Shown here piece by piece: positions 35,333 through 46,605 of a stretch of 64,000 nucleotides of DNA (position 1 is its first letter; the number at the start of each line of letters is the position of its first letter). Under the pieces are notes generated by a model, which had not been told where the DNA came from, ran no database searches, and saw only the letters and a program-made list of their open reading frames with translations. The position numbers were made by a program, and so were the translations under genes. This DNA is from Massilia violaceinigra (GTDB taxonomy: Bacteria > Pseudomonadota > Gammaproteobacteria > Burkholderiales > Burkholderiaceae_D): contig NZ_CP024608.1 in the NCBI RefSeq assembly GCF_002752675.1, positions 496,001-560,000 of the forward strand. The letters are read 5' to 3'.

Positions 35333-38300
35333 ATGTTTGAAGCTGCCCGCATCACCGATCCCATCTCCCATACCAATGCGCTGACCGGCTTCCTGATCGG
35401 TGCGCTCATCGGCATTGCCCTGATCGCCGCAGTGGCGTTCGCCACCTTCACCTGCGGTTTCGGCGTCGCGCTGATCGCCGGCCTGGCCGCCGGTTTTGGC
35501 GCGTCGGGTATCCTCAGTCTAGGCGAGGCGATCGGGAAAATGAGTACGACCGTGACGGGAACGCTGGTGACCGGCTCCCTCAACGTCTGGACCAATGGCC
35601 TGGCGGCGACCTACGCCAAAGTCAGTACAGCGGCGTGCAGCATGCACAACCCGGTGCAACTGGTGGCCGAAGGCTCTGGCAACGTGTACATCAACGGTTT
35701 GCCGGCCGCGCGCAAGGACGACGCCATCACCTGCGGCGCCAAGATTTCCGGCGGTTCCTCGAATGTCTTCATCGGCGGCGGCAGGGAACCCTATCTCCCC
35801 GTGGCCGACGAAATACCGCCCGGGCTGCGCACCGCGGTCGACTGGGCCTTCACCGCCGCCGGCGCGGTGGGCGGCATCGGCAAGCTGCTGTGCAAGGCGG
35901 GCGGGGGGCTGACGCGCGCGGTACTGCCTTGCGCGGCCCGCTTCCTGGCCGGCTTCGCCGCAGGCGAAGCGCTCAGCCGCTACGTCATCGCGCCCGTGGT
36001 CGGACGCGCCATCGGGGGCTTGCTGGGCGAGCCGGTCGACGTCACCACCGGCCGCAAACTGCTGCTGGCGCAAGAGGAAACCGACTTTGTCCTGCCCGGC
36101 CAGATTCCCCTGACCGGCGCGCGTTTTTATGGCAGCAACCTGGAGCGCGTCGGGGACTTGGGGCGCGGCTGGGTACTGCCGTGGGAAGTATGGCTGCAGG
36201 CGCGTGACGGCAAGGTCTGGTACAGCGACGGCCAGGGCCGCGAAACCGGTTTTCCCATGATGCAGCCCGGTCATGCGGAGTTCAGCGAGAGCGAGCAGTG
36301 CTTTTTGACGCGCAGCGCCGACGGCCGCTTCATCATGTACGACGTGAACGACGTGTATTACGACTTCGGCCAGCTCGACGTAACGGGCGGCGAACTGGCC
36401 CCGCTGCTGCGCATCGAAGACCGTAGCGGCCAATGGCAGCACTATGCCCGCGACGCGGCGCAGCGCTTGCTGTCGATCGAAACCAGTGACGGCCAGATGG
36501 TGCGGCTGGCGTACGGCGCGCAGTCCGGACGCCTGGAAGGCATCGAGCGCGTGCGCGGCGGCGCGCCGGCCTGGCTGGTGCGCTACGGTTACGACAGCCT
36601 CGGTCAGCTGATCAGCGTGCATGACGCCAACGGCAATCTGGCGCGCCAGTTCAGCTATGCCGACGGCCTGATGACGAGCCACACCAGCGCGCTCGGTTTC
36701 GTGAGCCAGTACCGCTGGGAGATCATCGACGGTGCGCCGCGCGTTGTCGAATGCGGCAACAGCGAAGGCGAACGCACCCGTTTCGCGTACGACCCGGCGG
36801 GCCGCCAGACCCGGGCCACCGACGAACTGGGGCGCAGCGCCCACTGGATCTACGACGCCCATTTCCAGGTCGTGCAATGCACCGACCTCGATGGCGGCGT
36901 CTACCGCATCAGTTACACCGACGCGGGATCGCCGGCCACGCTCGATCTGCCCGGCGAGCGCAAGGTCGTGTTTGAATACGATGCCATGGGCCGCCTCGTC
37001 GGCGAAACCGATCCGCTCGGCCGGCGCACCACCACCGGCTACGATGGCCACAGCATGCGCGTGACCCAGCTTGCCTTCGCCGATGGCCAGCGCTGGCAGG
37101 CGGAGTACGACTTTTCAGGGCGCCTGCTGCGCACCACGGATGTGCTTGGACGCGAGGAACGCTACGAATACGACGAGACCGGCGTGAGCCCGCTGCCCAT
37201 TGTGCACGTGGACGCCCGTGGCGGGCGCCAGCAGATGCGCTGGGACGAGCGCGGCCAGTTGCTCGCGTACACCGACTGCTCCGGCAAAACCACGCACTAC
37301 ACGTACGACAACAACGGCGAACTTGAATCGTTCACCGACGCACTGGGCCAGGTCACGCGCTACGAGAACCTGCCGACAGGCGAGCCGGCCCGCATCCTGC
37401 TGGCCGACGGCAGTGTCGAGGAATATGTGTACGACGCCGAAGGGTTGGTGACGTTCGCGCGCCGCAATGCGACCCAGACCCGGCACTGGAAGCGCAACGC
37501 GCGTGGCCAGGTCATCGAGGCGGTGGACCCGGCCGGACACATCTCGCACTACCGCTACGATGTTCGCGGACGCCCGGTGGAACTGGCGACAGCCCCCGAC
37601 ACCCGCTATCTGTTCAGCTACGACGCGGGCGACCGCCTTGAGCGCGAGGTACGCCCGGACGGGGTCGAGCGGCACCGCCATTACGATCCCGCCGGCGAGA
37701 TCATCGCACTCGACGAACACGGTGCGCCCACGCCGGGGCAAGCCGGGCGCGCCCTGCGCACCACGCTGTTCACGCGGGACAAGATGGGCCGGCTGCTGGT
37801 CAAGCAAACCGCTACCGCCATCAGCCGTTACGAGTGGAGCGCAGGCGACCTTCTGACCGGGACCGCGCGCATGCCGACCGAGGCCGGCGCCGCGCTGGGC
37901 GTCACCGAAAGCGCACTGCGCTTCGGCTACGATGCCGCCGGGCGCCTGATCGCGGAGGAGGGTGCCGAAGGCCGGGTCGACTATGAACTCGACGAACTCG
38001 ACAACATCACGGGCCTGCGCCTGCCGCATGACCACCGTATCGATACGCTCAGCTATGGCTCCGGCCACGTGCACCAGATCCGCATGGGCGAGCGCGTCAT
38101 CAGCGACTTCGAGCGCGACGACCTGCACCGCGAAGTCGCCCACACGCAGGGCGCCCTCATGCAAAAACTCGGCTACGACAAACTGGGGCGGCGCCTGTGG
38201 CAGGCTTCCGCCCGCAAGACGGAGGCACATGGCGCCGGGCTCGGTCTTTTGTGGCGTAATTACCGCTACGACCCGATCGGCGAGCTGGGAGAGCAGCGCG

Positions 38301-39601
38301 ATAATATCCGCGGCGCCATCCAGTATCAGTACGATCTGGCGGGCCGCATGCTCAAGCAGAACCGGGTCGCGCAGCAGCGCCTCGAAACCTTCGCCTGGGA
38401 TGCGGCGGGCAACCTGCTGGACGACGTGGCGCGCAAGAGCGGCGGCAGGATAGAAGGCAACCGCCTCAAGGCATGGCAGGATCTGCGCTTCGACTACGAT
38501 CCGTGGGGCAATCTGCTTACCAAACGCAAGGGCGCAAACCAAGTCCAACATTTTTCGTTCGATGCGGACGACCGTTTGATCAAGGTGAGTACGCAGGACG
38601 CGTGGGGGACGGCGGAAACGCTCTTCGATTATGATCCTCTTGGGCGGCGCATCGCCAAGACCGAATTGCGCGGCACGAAGGGAGCAATCCCTGCGGAGGG
38701 ACGGCGGCGCTTCGTCTGGCAAGGCTTGCGCATGGTGCAGGAAATTCGCGATGGCGCCCTCAGCTGCTATATCTACAGCCCGGATGAAGGTTTCACGCCG
38801 CTGGCGCGCGTGGATACGGCCATCGGCCAGGGCGTGGCCCTGGCGGCTGCAGGCAGCGAGCAGCCGCGTTCGCGCATTTACCACTTCCACACCGATCTGG
38901 TTGGTGCGCCGCTGGAGGTCACGGACGAAAGTGGGGAGATGGCCTGGACGGCCAGCTATACGGCATGGGGCAAGGCCGACATCGGCGACGAAACAGCCAT
39001 GGCGTCGAGGATCGAGCAGCCGTTACGCTATCCGGGGCAGTATGCCGACCAGAGCACGGGGCTGCATTACAACACCTTCCGGTTTTACGATCCGGATATC
39101 GGGCGCTACATCAGCCCCGATCCGATCGGACTGGAAGGCGGCACCAATCTGTTTGCGTACGTGCCCAACCCGACCGGCTGGGCCGACCCGCTCGGCTGGG
39201 ACTGGAATTATCATTTAACGGACAGCTCGGGAAAAGTGTATTACCACGGCCGCGCGAGCGACAAGCAGACCATGGCAGATGTGGCGCGACGTCATGGCAA
39301 TAACAAAGGCAAGGATGGCTTTCGCTTCGGAAAGGGCGATACCATGACCCGGATTACCGCGCCGGGCACGCCGAAGCTGACTGCCCAGGGGATCGAGGGG
39401 ATCGCCATCGATAAAACGGGAGTCATCGGCCGCAGGAAAAAGAATGGGAATCGCGTACGGGGCAATGCAATTGCCGGGGTCGACCCTAAAAAGAAAAGCG
39501 CTCCTGCAAAAATCAAGGCGGGCAAAGCCTTTTTGAACGGGCGGGTACCGAGTCAAATGGGGCAAGTTTCGGGCACACCATTAAAGGGAACAAAATGTTG
39601 A
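35333..39601 (+). CDS. PAAR-Rhs polymorphic toxin with variable C-terminal domain
   Basis: 1422 residues from ATG 35333 (GAGGAAAGC before it). Layout: [14 protein letters not shown], a prePAAR-like motif (1-15); two hydrophobic segments (18-63); a PAAR domain (about 75-155) with [18 protein letters not shown]; a hydrophobic region; the Rhs entry segment [20 protein letters not shown]; then YD repeats (about 360-1180) of the form [18 protein letters not shown] and RYDVRGRP. The core end has [19 protein letters not shown] near 1257 and DPLGW near 1284, the typical cleavage-proximal border. Residues 1287-1422 are the toxin. PAAR-Rhs proteins ride on VgrG of a type VI system; none is in the window. 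The ATG of the next gene overlaps the stop by seven bases. Confidence 0.93.
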   Translation: MFEAARITDPISHTNALTGFLIGALIGIALIAAVAFATFTCGFGVALIAGLAAGFGASGILSLGEAIGKMSTTVTGTLVTGSLNVWTNGLAATYAKVSTAACSMHNPVQLVAEGSGNVYINGLPAARKDDAITCGAKISGGSSNVFIGGGREPYLPVADEIPPGLRTAVDWAFTAAGAVGGIGKLLCKAGGGLTRAVLPCAARFLAGFAAGEALSRYVIAPVVGRAIGGLLGEPVDVTTGRKLLLAQEETDFVLPGQIPLTGARFYGSNLERVGDLGRGWVLPWEVWLQARDGKVWYSDGQGRETGFPMMQPGHAEFSESEQCFLTRSADGRFIMYDVNDVYYDFGQLDVTGGELAPLLRIEDRSGQWQHYARDAAQRLLSIETSDGQMVRLAYGAQSGRLEGIERVRGGAPAWLVRYGYDSLGQLISVHDANGNLARQFSYADGLMTSHTSALGFVSQYRWEIIDGAPRVVECGNSEGERTRFAYDPAGRQTRATDELGRSAHWIYDAHFQVVQCTDLDGGVYRISYTDAGSPATLDLPGERKVVFEYDAMGRLVGETDPLGRRTTTGYDGHSMRVTQLAFADGQRWQAEYDFSGRLLRTTDVLGREERYEYDETGVSPLPIVHVDARGGRQQMRWDERGQLLAYTDCSGKTTHYTYDNNGELESFTDALGQVTRYENLPTGEPARILLADGSVEEYVYDAEGLVTFARRNATQTRHWKRNARGQVIEAVDPAGHISHYRYDVRGRPVELATAPDTRYLFSYDAGDRLEREVRPDGVERHRHYDPAGEIIALDEHGAPTPGQAGRALRTTLFTRDKMGRLLVKQTATAISRYEWSAGDLLTGTARMPTEAGAALGVTESALRFGYDAAGRLIAEEGAEGRVDYELDELDNITGLRLPHDHRIDTLSYGSGHVHQIRMGERVISDFERDDLHREVAHTQGALMQKLGYDKLGRRLWQASARKTEAHGAGLGLLWRNYRYDPIGELGEQRDNIRGAIQYQYDLAGRMLKQNRVAQQRLETFAWDAAGNLLDDVARKSGGRIEGNRLKAWQDLRFDYDPWGNLLTKRKGANQVQHFSFDADDRLIKVSTQDAWGTAETLFDYDPLGRRIAKTELRGTKGAIPAEGRRRFVWQGLRMVQEIRDGALSCYIYSPDEGFTPLARVDTAIGQGVALAAAGSEQPRSRIYHFHTDLVGAPLEVTDESGEMAWTASYTAWGKADIGDETAMASRIEQPLRYPGQYADQSTGLHYNTFRFYDPDIGRYISPDPIGLEGGTNLFAYVPNPTGWADPLGWDWNYHLTDSSGKVYYHGRASDKQTMADVARRHGNNKGKDGFRFGKGDTMTRITAPGTPKLTAQGIEGIAIDKTGVIGRRKKNGNRVRGNAIAGVDPKKKSAPAKIKAGKAFLNGRVPSQMGQVSGTPLKGTKC

Positions 39602-40479
39602 ACAAACCGGTTGACAAGAAAGCGCTCAAATTATTGGCGCAATATGACAGCGTATCGCAATCGTATGCCCGTTTAAAACGTCCATTGGAGCCGGACGAAC
39701 AGCAATGGATCGATATACGCGGCGTCACTTCAGACGAGGAATTTGCTTACATGAAAGAGCATGGATTGGCATTCGACCCGGTGGACATGAAACATGACGA
39801 GGCGGTTCGGAAGTGCTTTGAGTATGCGAAGCAGTGCAAGAAATCGCACGTGACCGATCTTTTCCTGGCAAGTTTCACGGCCGAGCGCCTTGATTTCCGG
39901 GCCGCTCTCGCGCCATTTGCGATGATGCAGACGATGCCTGACCACGGCTTTACGAAATACTCTGCTCCGGGTTTTTGCGCCGTATGCTCCGCCGCTCCTG
40001 TCTATAAGGACATGGATACCACCGACTGGAACGTGGATCGCTACAAATATGGATCGATCGGGCTGCTGAAGGTGCCTTATGTCATCCAGTTCCACCTGGC
40101 CCAGCATCTGGAGCTTGCTCGGCAAAAGCCGACGGCGGACGACTTCCATATTTTTAATGCCATTCTCGATACCTTACGCTCGGTGGATGCGAAGACCAAA
40201 CCCAAGGATCTTCATAAAGAGCTGAAAAAAATCGAGGGTTTCAAGGCCACCAACGATCAGTGCAGGGTGTTGGTGGAAGCGCTGGGCATCGCGGGCATCC
40301 TGGAGACGCAGGAACACAAGGGTTACCTCACGCACTACACCAATCCTGGGCTGGCGCCGTCGAAATCGCACAGCTCCGACTGGGCCTACCCCGTCGATTT
40401 CTGGACCGGCGCCGATGGCGTCAACAAGAAGGCGCTCGAATTCTGGTTTGGGGCCTATCCCGAAATCCGGCTTGACTGA
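39595..40479 (+). CDS. Putative immunity protein for the Rhs toxin (copy 1)
   Basis: 294 residues starting [20 protein letters not shown], overlapping the Rhs stop by seven bases. No signal peptide; cytosolic. It is helical and charged, with a CxxC in [13 protein letters not shown] near residue 128 that could bind a metal, [20 protein letters not shown] and the conserved end [26 protein letters not shown] recognise no family. The base composition is lower in GC than the neighbouring housekeeping genes. A gene directly after an Rhs toxin is normally its immunity gene, which is the basis of this call. A near-copy follows in tandem. Confidence 0.65.
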   Translation: MLNKPVDKKALKLLAQYDSVSQSYARLKRPLEPDEQQWIDIRGVTSDEEFAYMKEHGLAFDPVDMKHDEAVRKCFEYAKQCKKSHVTDLFLASFTAERLDFRAALAPFAMMQTMPDHGFTKYSAPGFCAVCSAAPVYKDMDTTDWNVDRYKYGSIGLLKVPYVIQFHLAQHLELARQKPTADDFHIFNAILDTLRSVDAKTKPKDLHKELKKIEGFKATNDQCRVLVEALGIAGILETQEHKGYLTHYTNPGLAPSKSHSSDWAYPVDFWTGADGVNKKALEFWFGAYPEIRLD

Positions 40480-40522
40480 CGGAGCCACGCGAACTCCGCA
40501 TGCATCCTGCGAAGGAAAAATC

Positions 40523-41401
40523 GTGAATGCTCCGGTTGACAAGAAAGCGCTTAAATTATTGGCGCAATACAACAGCATATCGCAAGCGTATGCTCGTTTG
40601 AAACGTCCATTGAAGCCTTACGAACAAAGATGGATCGATCTGCGCGGCTTTACCACCGACGAGGAATTTGCTTACCTGAAAGAGCAAGGATTGGCATTCG
40701 ATCCGGTCGACATGAAACATGATGAGGCGGTTCAAAAATGCTTTGAGTATGTGAAGCAGTGCAAGAAGTCGCACGTGACAGATCTTTTCCTGTCGAGTTT
40801 CACCTCGGAGCGTCTTGATTGTCGAAGCGGTTTCGCGCCATTTGCGATCATGCAGACGATGCCTGATCACGGCTTCACAACATCCTCCGCCCCCGGCTAT
40901 TGCGCCATTTGTTCGGCCGCTGCTGTCTATGCCAACATGGATGCGACCGACTGGAACGTGAATCGCTACAAACATGGTTCAATTTGGCTGTTGAAAGTGC
41001 CGTATGTCATCCAGTTCCACCTGGCCCAGCATCTGCAGCTTGCTCGACAAAAGCCGACGGCGGATGACTTCCGCATTTTTAACGCCATTCTCGATACCTT
41101 ACGGTCGGTGGAGCCGAAGACCAAACCCAAGGATCTTCATAAAGAACTGAAAAAAATCGAGGGTTTCAAGGCCTCCAACGATCAGTGCAGGGTATTGGTG
41201 GAAGCGTTGGGCATCGCGGGCATCCTGGAGACGGACGAACACAAGGGTTACCTCACGCACTTCACCAATCCCGGTCTGGCGCCGTCGAAATCGCACAGCT
41301 CCGACTGGGCCTACCCCGTCGATTTCTGGACCGGTGCCGATGGCGTCAACAACAAGGCGCTCGCATTCTGGTTCGGCGCCTATCCCGACATCCGGCTCTG
41401 A
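40523..41401 (+). CDS. Putative immunity protein paralog (copy 2)
   Basis: 292 residues from GTG 40523, with GAAGGA six bases upstream; the start matches copy 1 ([19 protein letters not shown]). The first ~137 residues differ from copy 1 at about 27 positions, the last ~155 at about 14, so the second half is clearly more alike. The CxxC is kept ([10 protein letters not shown]). It has no toxin of its own beside it. It may neutralise a related toxin or an older version of this one. The tandem unit is 925 bases. Confidence 0.65.
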   Translation: MNAPVDKKALKLLAQYNSISQAYARLKRPLKPYEQRWIDLRGFTTDEEFAYLKEQGLAFDPVDMKHDEAVQKCFEYVKQCKKSHVTDLFLSSFTSERLDCRSGFAPFAIMQTMPDHGFTTSSAPGYCAICSAAAVYANMDATDWNVNRYKHGSIWLLKVPYVIQFHLAQHLQLARQKPTADDFRIFNAILDTLRSVEPKTKPKDLHKELKKIEGFKASNDQCRVLVEALGIAGILETDEHKGYLTHFTNPGLAPSKSHSSDWAYPVDFWTGADGVNNKALAFWFGAYPDIRL

Positions 41402-41428
41402 TCGGCGGCGCCGTCCGCAAGCGCCGGA

Positions 41429-43723
41429 TCAGGCGCGCATGCGTTTCGCCGCCGCCACCATGTTCGTCAGCGCCGCCTCGGTCTCCGCCCAGCCGCGCGT
41501 TTTCAGGCCGCAATCGGGATTGACCCACAGGTTAGCCGCCGGGATCACCTGCGCCGCTTTCCTGAGCAGGCGCTCGATCGCGTCCGTGTCCGGCACCTTG
41601 GGCGAATGGATGTCGTACACGCCCGGCCCGATCTCGTTCGGATAGCGATACTCGCCGAAGCCGTCGAGCAGCGCCATGTCCGAGCGGCTGGTTTCGATCG
41701 TGATCACGTCGGCATCGAGCGCGGCGATCTGCGGCAGGATGTCGTTGAACTCGGCGTAGCACATATGCGTGTGGATCTGGGTCGCATCCTGCGCCGCGCT
41801 GGCCGTGATGCGGAACGCGCGCGTGGCCCACGTCAGGTAATCGTCCCAGCGCGCGCGTCGCAGCGGCAAGCCTTCGCGCAGGGCCGGTTCGTCGATCTGG
41901 ATGATGCCGATCCCGGCCGCCTGCAGGTCGGCCACCTCGTCGCGCATGGCCAGCGCGATCTGCAGCGCGGTCAACGCGCGCGGCTGGTCGTCGCGCACGA
42001 ACGACCATTGCAGGATCGTGACCGGCCCGGTGAGCATGCCCTTGACCGGCCGCGCCGACAAGCCCTGCGCATGCACGGTCCACTCCACCGTCATCGGGCG
42101 CGCGCGCGCCACGTCGCCATACAGCACCGGCGGCTTGACGCAGCGCGAGCCGTACGACTGCACCCAGCCATGCTGCGTAAAGGCAAAGCCGTCGAGCTGC
42201 TCGCCGAAATACTCGACCATGTCGTTGCGCTCGGCTTCGCCATGCACCAGCACGTCGAGCCCGATTGCTTCCTGGCGCGCCACCGCATGCGCGATTTCGG
42301 CGCGCATCGCGCTCTGATACTGGGCCAGCGGCAGGGCGCCGCGGCGGAAGGCGGCGCGCGCGGCGCGAATCGCCGCCGTCTGCGGGAACGAGCCGATGGT
42401 CGTGGTCGGATAGGCCGGCAGCCGGAAACGCGCGCGCTGCAGCGCCTGGCGCGTGGCAAACGGTGCGCCGCGCCGGTCGGCGCCGCGTGGCAAGGCCTGG
42501 ACCCGGGCCGCCACGGCGTCGCTGTGCACGCGGGTGCTGCGGGCGCGGCTGGCAATGGCCGCGCGCGACGCGGCCAGCTGCGGCGCGCCGGCCCCGCTCA
42601 GGGCCGCTTTCAGGGTCGCCAGTTCGTCGAGTTTTTCGGTGGCGAACGCCAGCCACGAGCGCACGTCGGGGTCGAGCGCGCTTTCATCGGCCAGGCTCAG
42701 GGGCACGTGCAGCAGCGAGCACGAGGGCGCCAGCCAGAGTTCGCCGCGGCGTTCCAGCAGCGGCGCCAGCACGTCGATGGCGGCGTCGAGGTCGGTGCGC
42801 CAGATATTGCGTCCGTCGACGATGCCGACCGACAGCACCTTGGGCAGGGCCAGCCAGTCGCACACGCTGGTCAGTTCATGCGCCGCGCGCACGCCGTCCA
42901 CGTGCAGGCCGGCCACCGGCAGGCGGCAGGCCAGGCCCAGGTTTTCTTCGAGCGGCGAAAAATAGGTCGCCAGCATGATGGAAGCGCCCGACTGCGCCAG
43001 CAGCCAGTAGGCGATCTCGAAGGCGTTGCGCCATTCCTGCGGCAAGTCCAGGCCAAGGATGGGTTCATCGACCTGCACCCATTCCACGCCCTGAGCCTTG
43101 AGACGTATCAACAAGGCGGTGTAGACCGGGAGCAGCTTTTCGAGCAGGCTCAAACGGTCGAAGCCGCTTTGACGCGCGCTGCCCAGCCACAGGAAGGTGA
43201 GCGGGCCGATCAGGCTGACCTTGACCCGGTGCCCGAGCGCCTGGGCTTCGGCCACTTCCGCCTGCAGGCGTTCGGCGGCCAGGGTGAAGGCGGTGTCGGG
43301 GCCGAATTCCGGCACCAGATAGTGGTAGTTCGTGTCGAACCACTTGGTCATGTCGAGCGCGTGGCCGCCGTGCTGGTCCTTGTGCTGGCCGCCGCAGCAA
43401 TCGCTGCGCTCGCCGCGCGCCATGGCGAAGGTGCGCGTCAGGGGCGAGGCCGCGTCGTCGAAACCGAAGCGTGCCGGTTCGCATCCGAACAGCTGGATGT
43501 GGCTGGCCACCTGGTCGTAAAAGGCGAAGTCGCCCACCGTCACCAGATCGAGCCCGGCCGCGGCCTGCAGGGCCCAGTGGCGTGCGCGCAGGGCGGCGCC
43601 GGCCGCTTCCAGTTCCGCCTCGCCGCTGGCGCCGCTCCAGAAGGCTTCGAGGGCGGTCTTCAATTCGCGGCGCGCGCCGATGCGGGGGAAGCCGAGCACG
43701 TGTGTCTGTAGCGTTTTCATCAT
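41429..43723 (-). CDS. metE: Cobalamin-independent methionine synthase MetE
   Basis: 764 residues; transfers a methyl group from 5-methyltetrahydropteroyl-triglutamate to homocysteine. The N-terminal barrel starts [25 protein letters not shown]. Zinc ligands are in the C-terminal barrel: [15 protein letters not shown] (His and Cys), a downstream glutamate in [11 protein letters not shown] and the last cysteine in [26 protein letters not shown] [12 protein letters not shown] marks the C-terminal domain start. Two adjacent ATG codons (43723 and 43720) are possible starts. Divergent from metR with 106 bases between, holding a MetR site. Confidence 0.97.
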   Translation of the reverse strand: MMKTLQTHVLGFPRIGARRELKTALEAFWSGASGEAELEAAGAALRARHWALQAAAGLDLVTVGDFAFYDQVASHIQLFGCEPARFGFDDAASPLTRTFAMARGERSDCCGGQHKDQHGGHALDMTKWFDTNYHYLVPEFGPDTAFTLAAERLQAEVAEAQALGHRVKVSLIGPLTFLWLGSARQSGFDRLSLLEKLLPVYTALLIRLKAQGVEWVQVDEPILGLDLPQEWRNAFEIAYWLLAQSGASIMLATYFSPLEENLGLACRLPVAGLHVDGVRAAHELTSVCDWLALPKVLSVGIVDGRNIWRTDLDAAIDVLAPLLERRGELWLAPSCSLLHVPLSLADESALDPDVRSWLAFATEKLDELATLKAALSGAGAPQLAASRAAIASRARSTRVHSDAVAARVQALPRGADRRGAPFATRQALQRARFRLPAYPTTTIGSFPQTAAIRAARAAFRRGALPLAQYQSAMRAEIAHAVARQEAIGLDVLVHGEAERNDMVEYFGEQLDGFAFTQHGWVQSYGSRCVKPPVLYGDVARARPMTVEWTVHAQGLSARPVKGMLTGPVTILQWSFVRDDQPRALTALQIALAMRDEVADLQAAGIGIIQIDEPALREGLPLRRARWDDYLTWATRAFRITASAAQDATQIHTHMCYAEFNDILPQIAALDADVITIETSRSDMALLDGFGEYRYPNEIGPGVYDIHSPKVPDTDAIERLLRKAAQVIPAANLWVNPDCGLKTRGWAETEAALTNMVAAAKRMRA

Positions 43724-43804
43724 GTCATCGAGATTTCATTGTTCGTGTGTAAAGTTTGCGGCAAAGTGTCATATAATCAAAACGAAACCTTTTGCAGTTC
43801 CGCA

Positions 43805-43817
43805 TGAAAAATTTTCA
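43805..43817. promoter_or_regulatory. MetR binding site (MetR box)
   Basis: TGAAAAATTTTCA at 43805-43817 matches the known MetR consensus TGAANNNNNTTCA exactly. It lies 12 bases before the metR start and 82 bases before the metE start, in their shared control region. It should control metE and may also give autoregulation of metR. Homocysteine is the coinducer of MetR in other bacteria. Confidence 0.8.
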
Positions 43818-43829
43818 TAGAACGAGACC

Positions 43830-44738
43830 ATGCTAGAACTCCGACACCTGCGCACGCTCACGGCGCTGCGCTCTTCCGGCAGTCTGGTGCGTGCTGCACA
43901 GCTGCTGAACCTGACCCAGTCGGCCCTGTCGCACCAGATCAAGCTGATGGAAGAGCGCTACGGCGCGCCCCTGTTCGAGCGTAAGTCGCTGCCGATCGCG
44001 TTTACCGCCACCGGCATGCGCCTGCTCGCGCTGGCCGACCAGGTGCTGCCCGAGGTGGAGCAGGCCGAGCGCGACGTGGCGCGCCTGTCGCAGGGCGACA
44101 AGGGCCAGCTGCGCGTGGCGCTCGAATGCCACACCTGCTTCGACTGGCTGATGCCGGTCATGGATGCGTTCCGCCAGCGCTGGCCCGACGTCGAGATCGA
44201 CCTGGTGTCGGGCTTTCACAGCGAACCGGTCGACCTGCTGCGCAGCGGCCTGGCCGACTTGGTGATCGGCTCGGCGGGCGGTCCCGACTACACCGTGTTT
44301 CCCCTGTTCCGCTTCGAAATTCTGGTGGTGCTGGCCCAGAAGCACCGCCTGGCCACCCAGCGCCGCCTGGAAGCGGCTGATTTTGAAGGCGAAACCCTGA
44401 TCACCTATCCGGTGCCGGAAGAGCGCATCGACCTGATCCGCGAAGTCCTGCGCCCGGCCAATGTGCGCTTCGAGCGCCGCACGGCCGAGCTGACCGTGGC
44501 CATCCTGCAGCTCGTCGCCAGCCGGCGCGGCCTGGCCGCGCTGCCCAACTGGGCCATCAAGAACTACGTCGACTACGATTACGTGCTCGCGCGCCCGGTG
44601 GGCGAGTTCGGCCTGTGGAGCGACCTGTTCGTTTCGGTGCCGCCAGCCCTGGCCGCCAAGGCCTACGTGAGCGATTTCGTGGGCGTGATCCGCGAGCAGT
44701 GCGCACGCACGCTCGACGGCATCACCTTGCTTAGCTGA
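43830..44738 (+). CDS. metR: LysR-type regulator MetR
   Basis: 302 residues. N-terminal winged helix-turn-helix (about 1-60) with LRHLRTLTALRSSGSLVRAAQLLNLT and SQSALSHQIKLME. The effector domain follows, with VALECHTCFDWLMPVMDAFR, a sequence closely associated with MetR. Activates metE in the presence of homocysteine. Divergent from metE with a consensus site between the genes, so the identification is firm. Start at MLELRHLR as in the family. Confidence 0.95.
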   Translation: MLELRHLRTLTALRSSGSLVRAAQLLNLTQSALSHQIKLMEERYGAPLFERKSLPIAFTATGMRLLALADQVLPEVEQAERDVARLSQGDKGQLRVALECHTCFDWLMPVMDAFRQRWPDVEIDLVSGFHSEPVDLLRSGLADLVIGSAGGPDYTVFPLFRFEILVVLAQKHRLATQRRLEAADFEGETLITYPVPEERIDLIREVLRPANVRFERRTAELTVAILQLVASRRGLAALPNWAIKNYVDYDYVLARPVGEFGLWSDLFVSVPPALAAKAYVSDFVGVIREQCARTLDGITLLS

Positions 44739-44903
44739 TATCCGGCTGGGGTAATTTGCGGCCGCAGGGCAATCCCCGATTGTTTTCGGTGAATAAGCTG
44801 ATAAGATTGATTTTGCTCAAACTCGAACGGAATCTGGAAACTAAGATGGAGGACTTTGTCATGCCCAGCGCTGTCAAAGACCGTCCATCCGAAAAGGGAA
44901 ACC

Positions 44904-45212
44904 ATGTTTTCAAGTTCTGACCTGTTGTTCCGCTCCATGCGGGAACTGTTCGACACCCAAGCGGGCATGTATCAGCGCAGCGTCCACGCAGCCATGGACG
45001 CCGGCGTGTCCGCGGCGGAAGTGAATGTCGATTCGATAAGAACCCTGCTCGCCACGGCCACCGTCGCAACCCGGCAGTGGCAATGTGCGGGCGGCGCCAG
45101 CAACTGGCTGACCCCGGTTCCGCGCGATGCATGGCAGTTTGCAATTTTCGGTCGGCCCCAGTTGGCCGCGCCGCCGGCCGGAGCTCAGCCGGGAACGGCG
45201 ACCGGCACCTAG
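44904..45212 (+). CDS. Short phasin-like protein
   Basis: 102 residues from ATG 44904 with AAAAGGGA before it. The segment FRSMRELFDTQAGMYQRSVHAAMDAG and TLLATATVATRQW has the amphipathic helix pattern of phasin (polyhydroxyalkanoate granule-associated) proteins, but typical phasins are about 180 residues and this ends soon after, with a proline-alanine tail (PQLAAPPAGAQPGTATGT). It precedes phaA by 64 bases on the same strand. Granule association is inferred from context. Could be a different small regulator. Confidence 0.5.
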   Translation: MFSSSDLLFRSMRELFDTQAGMYQRSVHAAMDAGVSAAEVNVDSIRTLLATATVATRQWQCAGGASNWLTPVPRDAWQFAIFGRPQLAAPPAGAQPGTATGT

Positions 45213-45276
45213 TGCCAGGCCGCTCACTTGAAACCTATTGGCCACCGCGCCAGAACACAGTACATCGGAGATTCAC

Positions 45277-46455
45277 ATGGAAGACGTCGTAATCGTGGCC
45301 GCTGGCCGTACCGCAGTCGGTAAATTTGGCGGCGCGCTCGCGAAAATTCCCGCCGCCGAACTGGGCGCCCACGTCATCAAGCACCTGCTGGCCCAGATCG
45401 ACCTCGATCCGGCCAAAGTCAACGAGGTCATCCTCGGCCAGGTGCTGACCGCCGGTGCTGGCCAGGGCCCGGCCCGCCAGGCCGTGATCAAGGCTGGCTT
45501 GCCGAACATGGTGCCCGCTTTTACCGTCGGTAAAGTCTGCGGCAGCGGCCTGAAGGCCACCCATCTCGCGGCCCAGGCCATCAAGTGCGGCGACGCCGAC
45601 ATCGTCATCGCCGGCGGCCAGGAAAACATGAGCGCCTCGCCGCACGTGCTCAACGGCTCGCGCGACGGTTTCCGCATGGGCGACGCCAAGCTGGTCGACA
45701 CCATGATCGTGGACGGCCTGTGGGACGCTTTCAACCAGTACCACATGGGCGTGACCGCCGAAAACGTCGCCAAGAAATACGACGTCTCGCGCGCCGAGCA
45801 GGACGAATTCGCGCTGCAGTCGCAGCTCAAGGCCGAAGCCGCGCAAAAGGCTGGCAAGTTCAAGGATGAAATCATTCCTTTTGAAATTGTGTCCAAGAAG
45901 GGCACCGTCGTGTTCGACACCGACGAGTATCCGAAGCACGGCACCACGCTCGAATCGCTGGCCAGCCTGCGCCCCGCTTTCGACAAAGCTGGTACCGTAA
46001 CGGCGGGCAATGCCTCGGGCCTGAACGATGGCGCCGCCGCCGTCATCATGATGTCCGCTTCCAAGGCCAAGGAATTGGGCCTGAAGCCGCTGGCGCGCAT
46101 CAAGGCGTATTCCTCGGCCGGGCTGGACCCGACCATCATGGGCATGGGCCCTGTCTCGGCGACCAAGCTGTGCCTGCAAAAGGCCGGCTGGACCCACGAA
46201 GACGTGGACCTGATGGAAATTAACGAAGCCTTCGCCGCGCAAGCGGTGGCCGTCAACAAGGAAATGGGCTGGGATACCAGCAAGATCAACGTCAACGGCG
46301 GCGCAATTGCACTGGGGCACCCGATTGGTGCGTCGGGCTGCCGCGTGCTGGTGACCTTGCTGCACGAAATGGTCCGGCGCGACGCCAAGCGCGGGCTGGC
46401 CAGCCTGTGCATCGGCGGCGGCATGGGCGTTGCTTTGGCAGTAGAACGCGACTGA
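45277..46455 (+). CDS. phaA: Acetyl-CoA acetyltransferase (beta-ketothiolase) PhaA
   Basis: 392 residues, the size of biosynthetic thiolase. Condenses two acetyl-CoA to acetoacetyl-CoA, the first step of polyhydroxybutyrate synthesis. Nucleophile C88 is in KVCGSGLKA, general-acid His348 in GHPIGASG and C378 in [11 protein letters not shown], the same numbering as Zoogloea thiolase. It starts [20 protein letters not shown] lies nine bases upstream. Followed by phaB 150 bases downstream. Confidence 0.95.
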   Translation: MEDVVIVAAGRTAVGKFGGALAKIPAAELGAHVIKHLLAQIDLDPAKVNEVILGQVLTAGAGQGPARQAVIKAGLPNMVPAFTVGKVCGSGLKATHLAAQAIKCGDADIVIAGGQENMSASPHVLNGSRDGFRMGDAKLVDTMIVDGLWDAFNQYHMGVTAENVAKKYDVSRAEQDEFALQSQLKAEAAQKAGKFKDEIIPFEIVSKKGTVVFDTDEYPKHGTTLESLASLRPAFDKAGTVTAGNASGLNDGAAAVIMMSASKAKELGLKPLARIKAYSSAGLDPTIMGMGPVSATKLCLQKAGWTHEDVDLMEINEAFAAQAVAVNKEMGWDTSKINVNGGAIALGHPIGASGCRVLVTLLHEMVRRDAKRGLASLCIGGGMGVALAVERD

Positions 46456-46539
46456 GCACCCTTGCGCGCAAGCGCAATGGGGTGAAACGGCGCGACAATG
46501 AGCGTTACTGAGCACCGCTGAGTGGCGCTCAAGCGGAGC

Positions 46540-46570
46540 AAGGGCGGGTCCAATCCGCCCCCGCGATTTG
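46540..46570. other. Hairpin in the phaA-phaB gap
   Basis: GGGCGG and CCGCCC near 46542-46561 can pair around a seven-base loop. The gap between phaA and phaB is 150 bases and otherwise bears no clear signal. There is no T-tract; it might be a processing or attenuation element. Position approximate. Confidence 0.3.
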
Positions 46571-46605
46571 GTTGGAGTTGGAGTACAAAAACAGGAGAAG
46601 ACAAA

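Noticed and set aside
41606..43711. A 701-codon open frame opposite metE
   Set aside because: Shadow of metE; the translation has no domain, and metE contains all its catalytic ligands.
46540..46570. tRNA T-arm remnant between phaA and phaB
   Set aside because: The stem looks slightly like a T-arm, but no acceptor or anticodon arm can be drawn and the loop lacks TTCGA.
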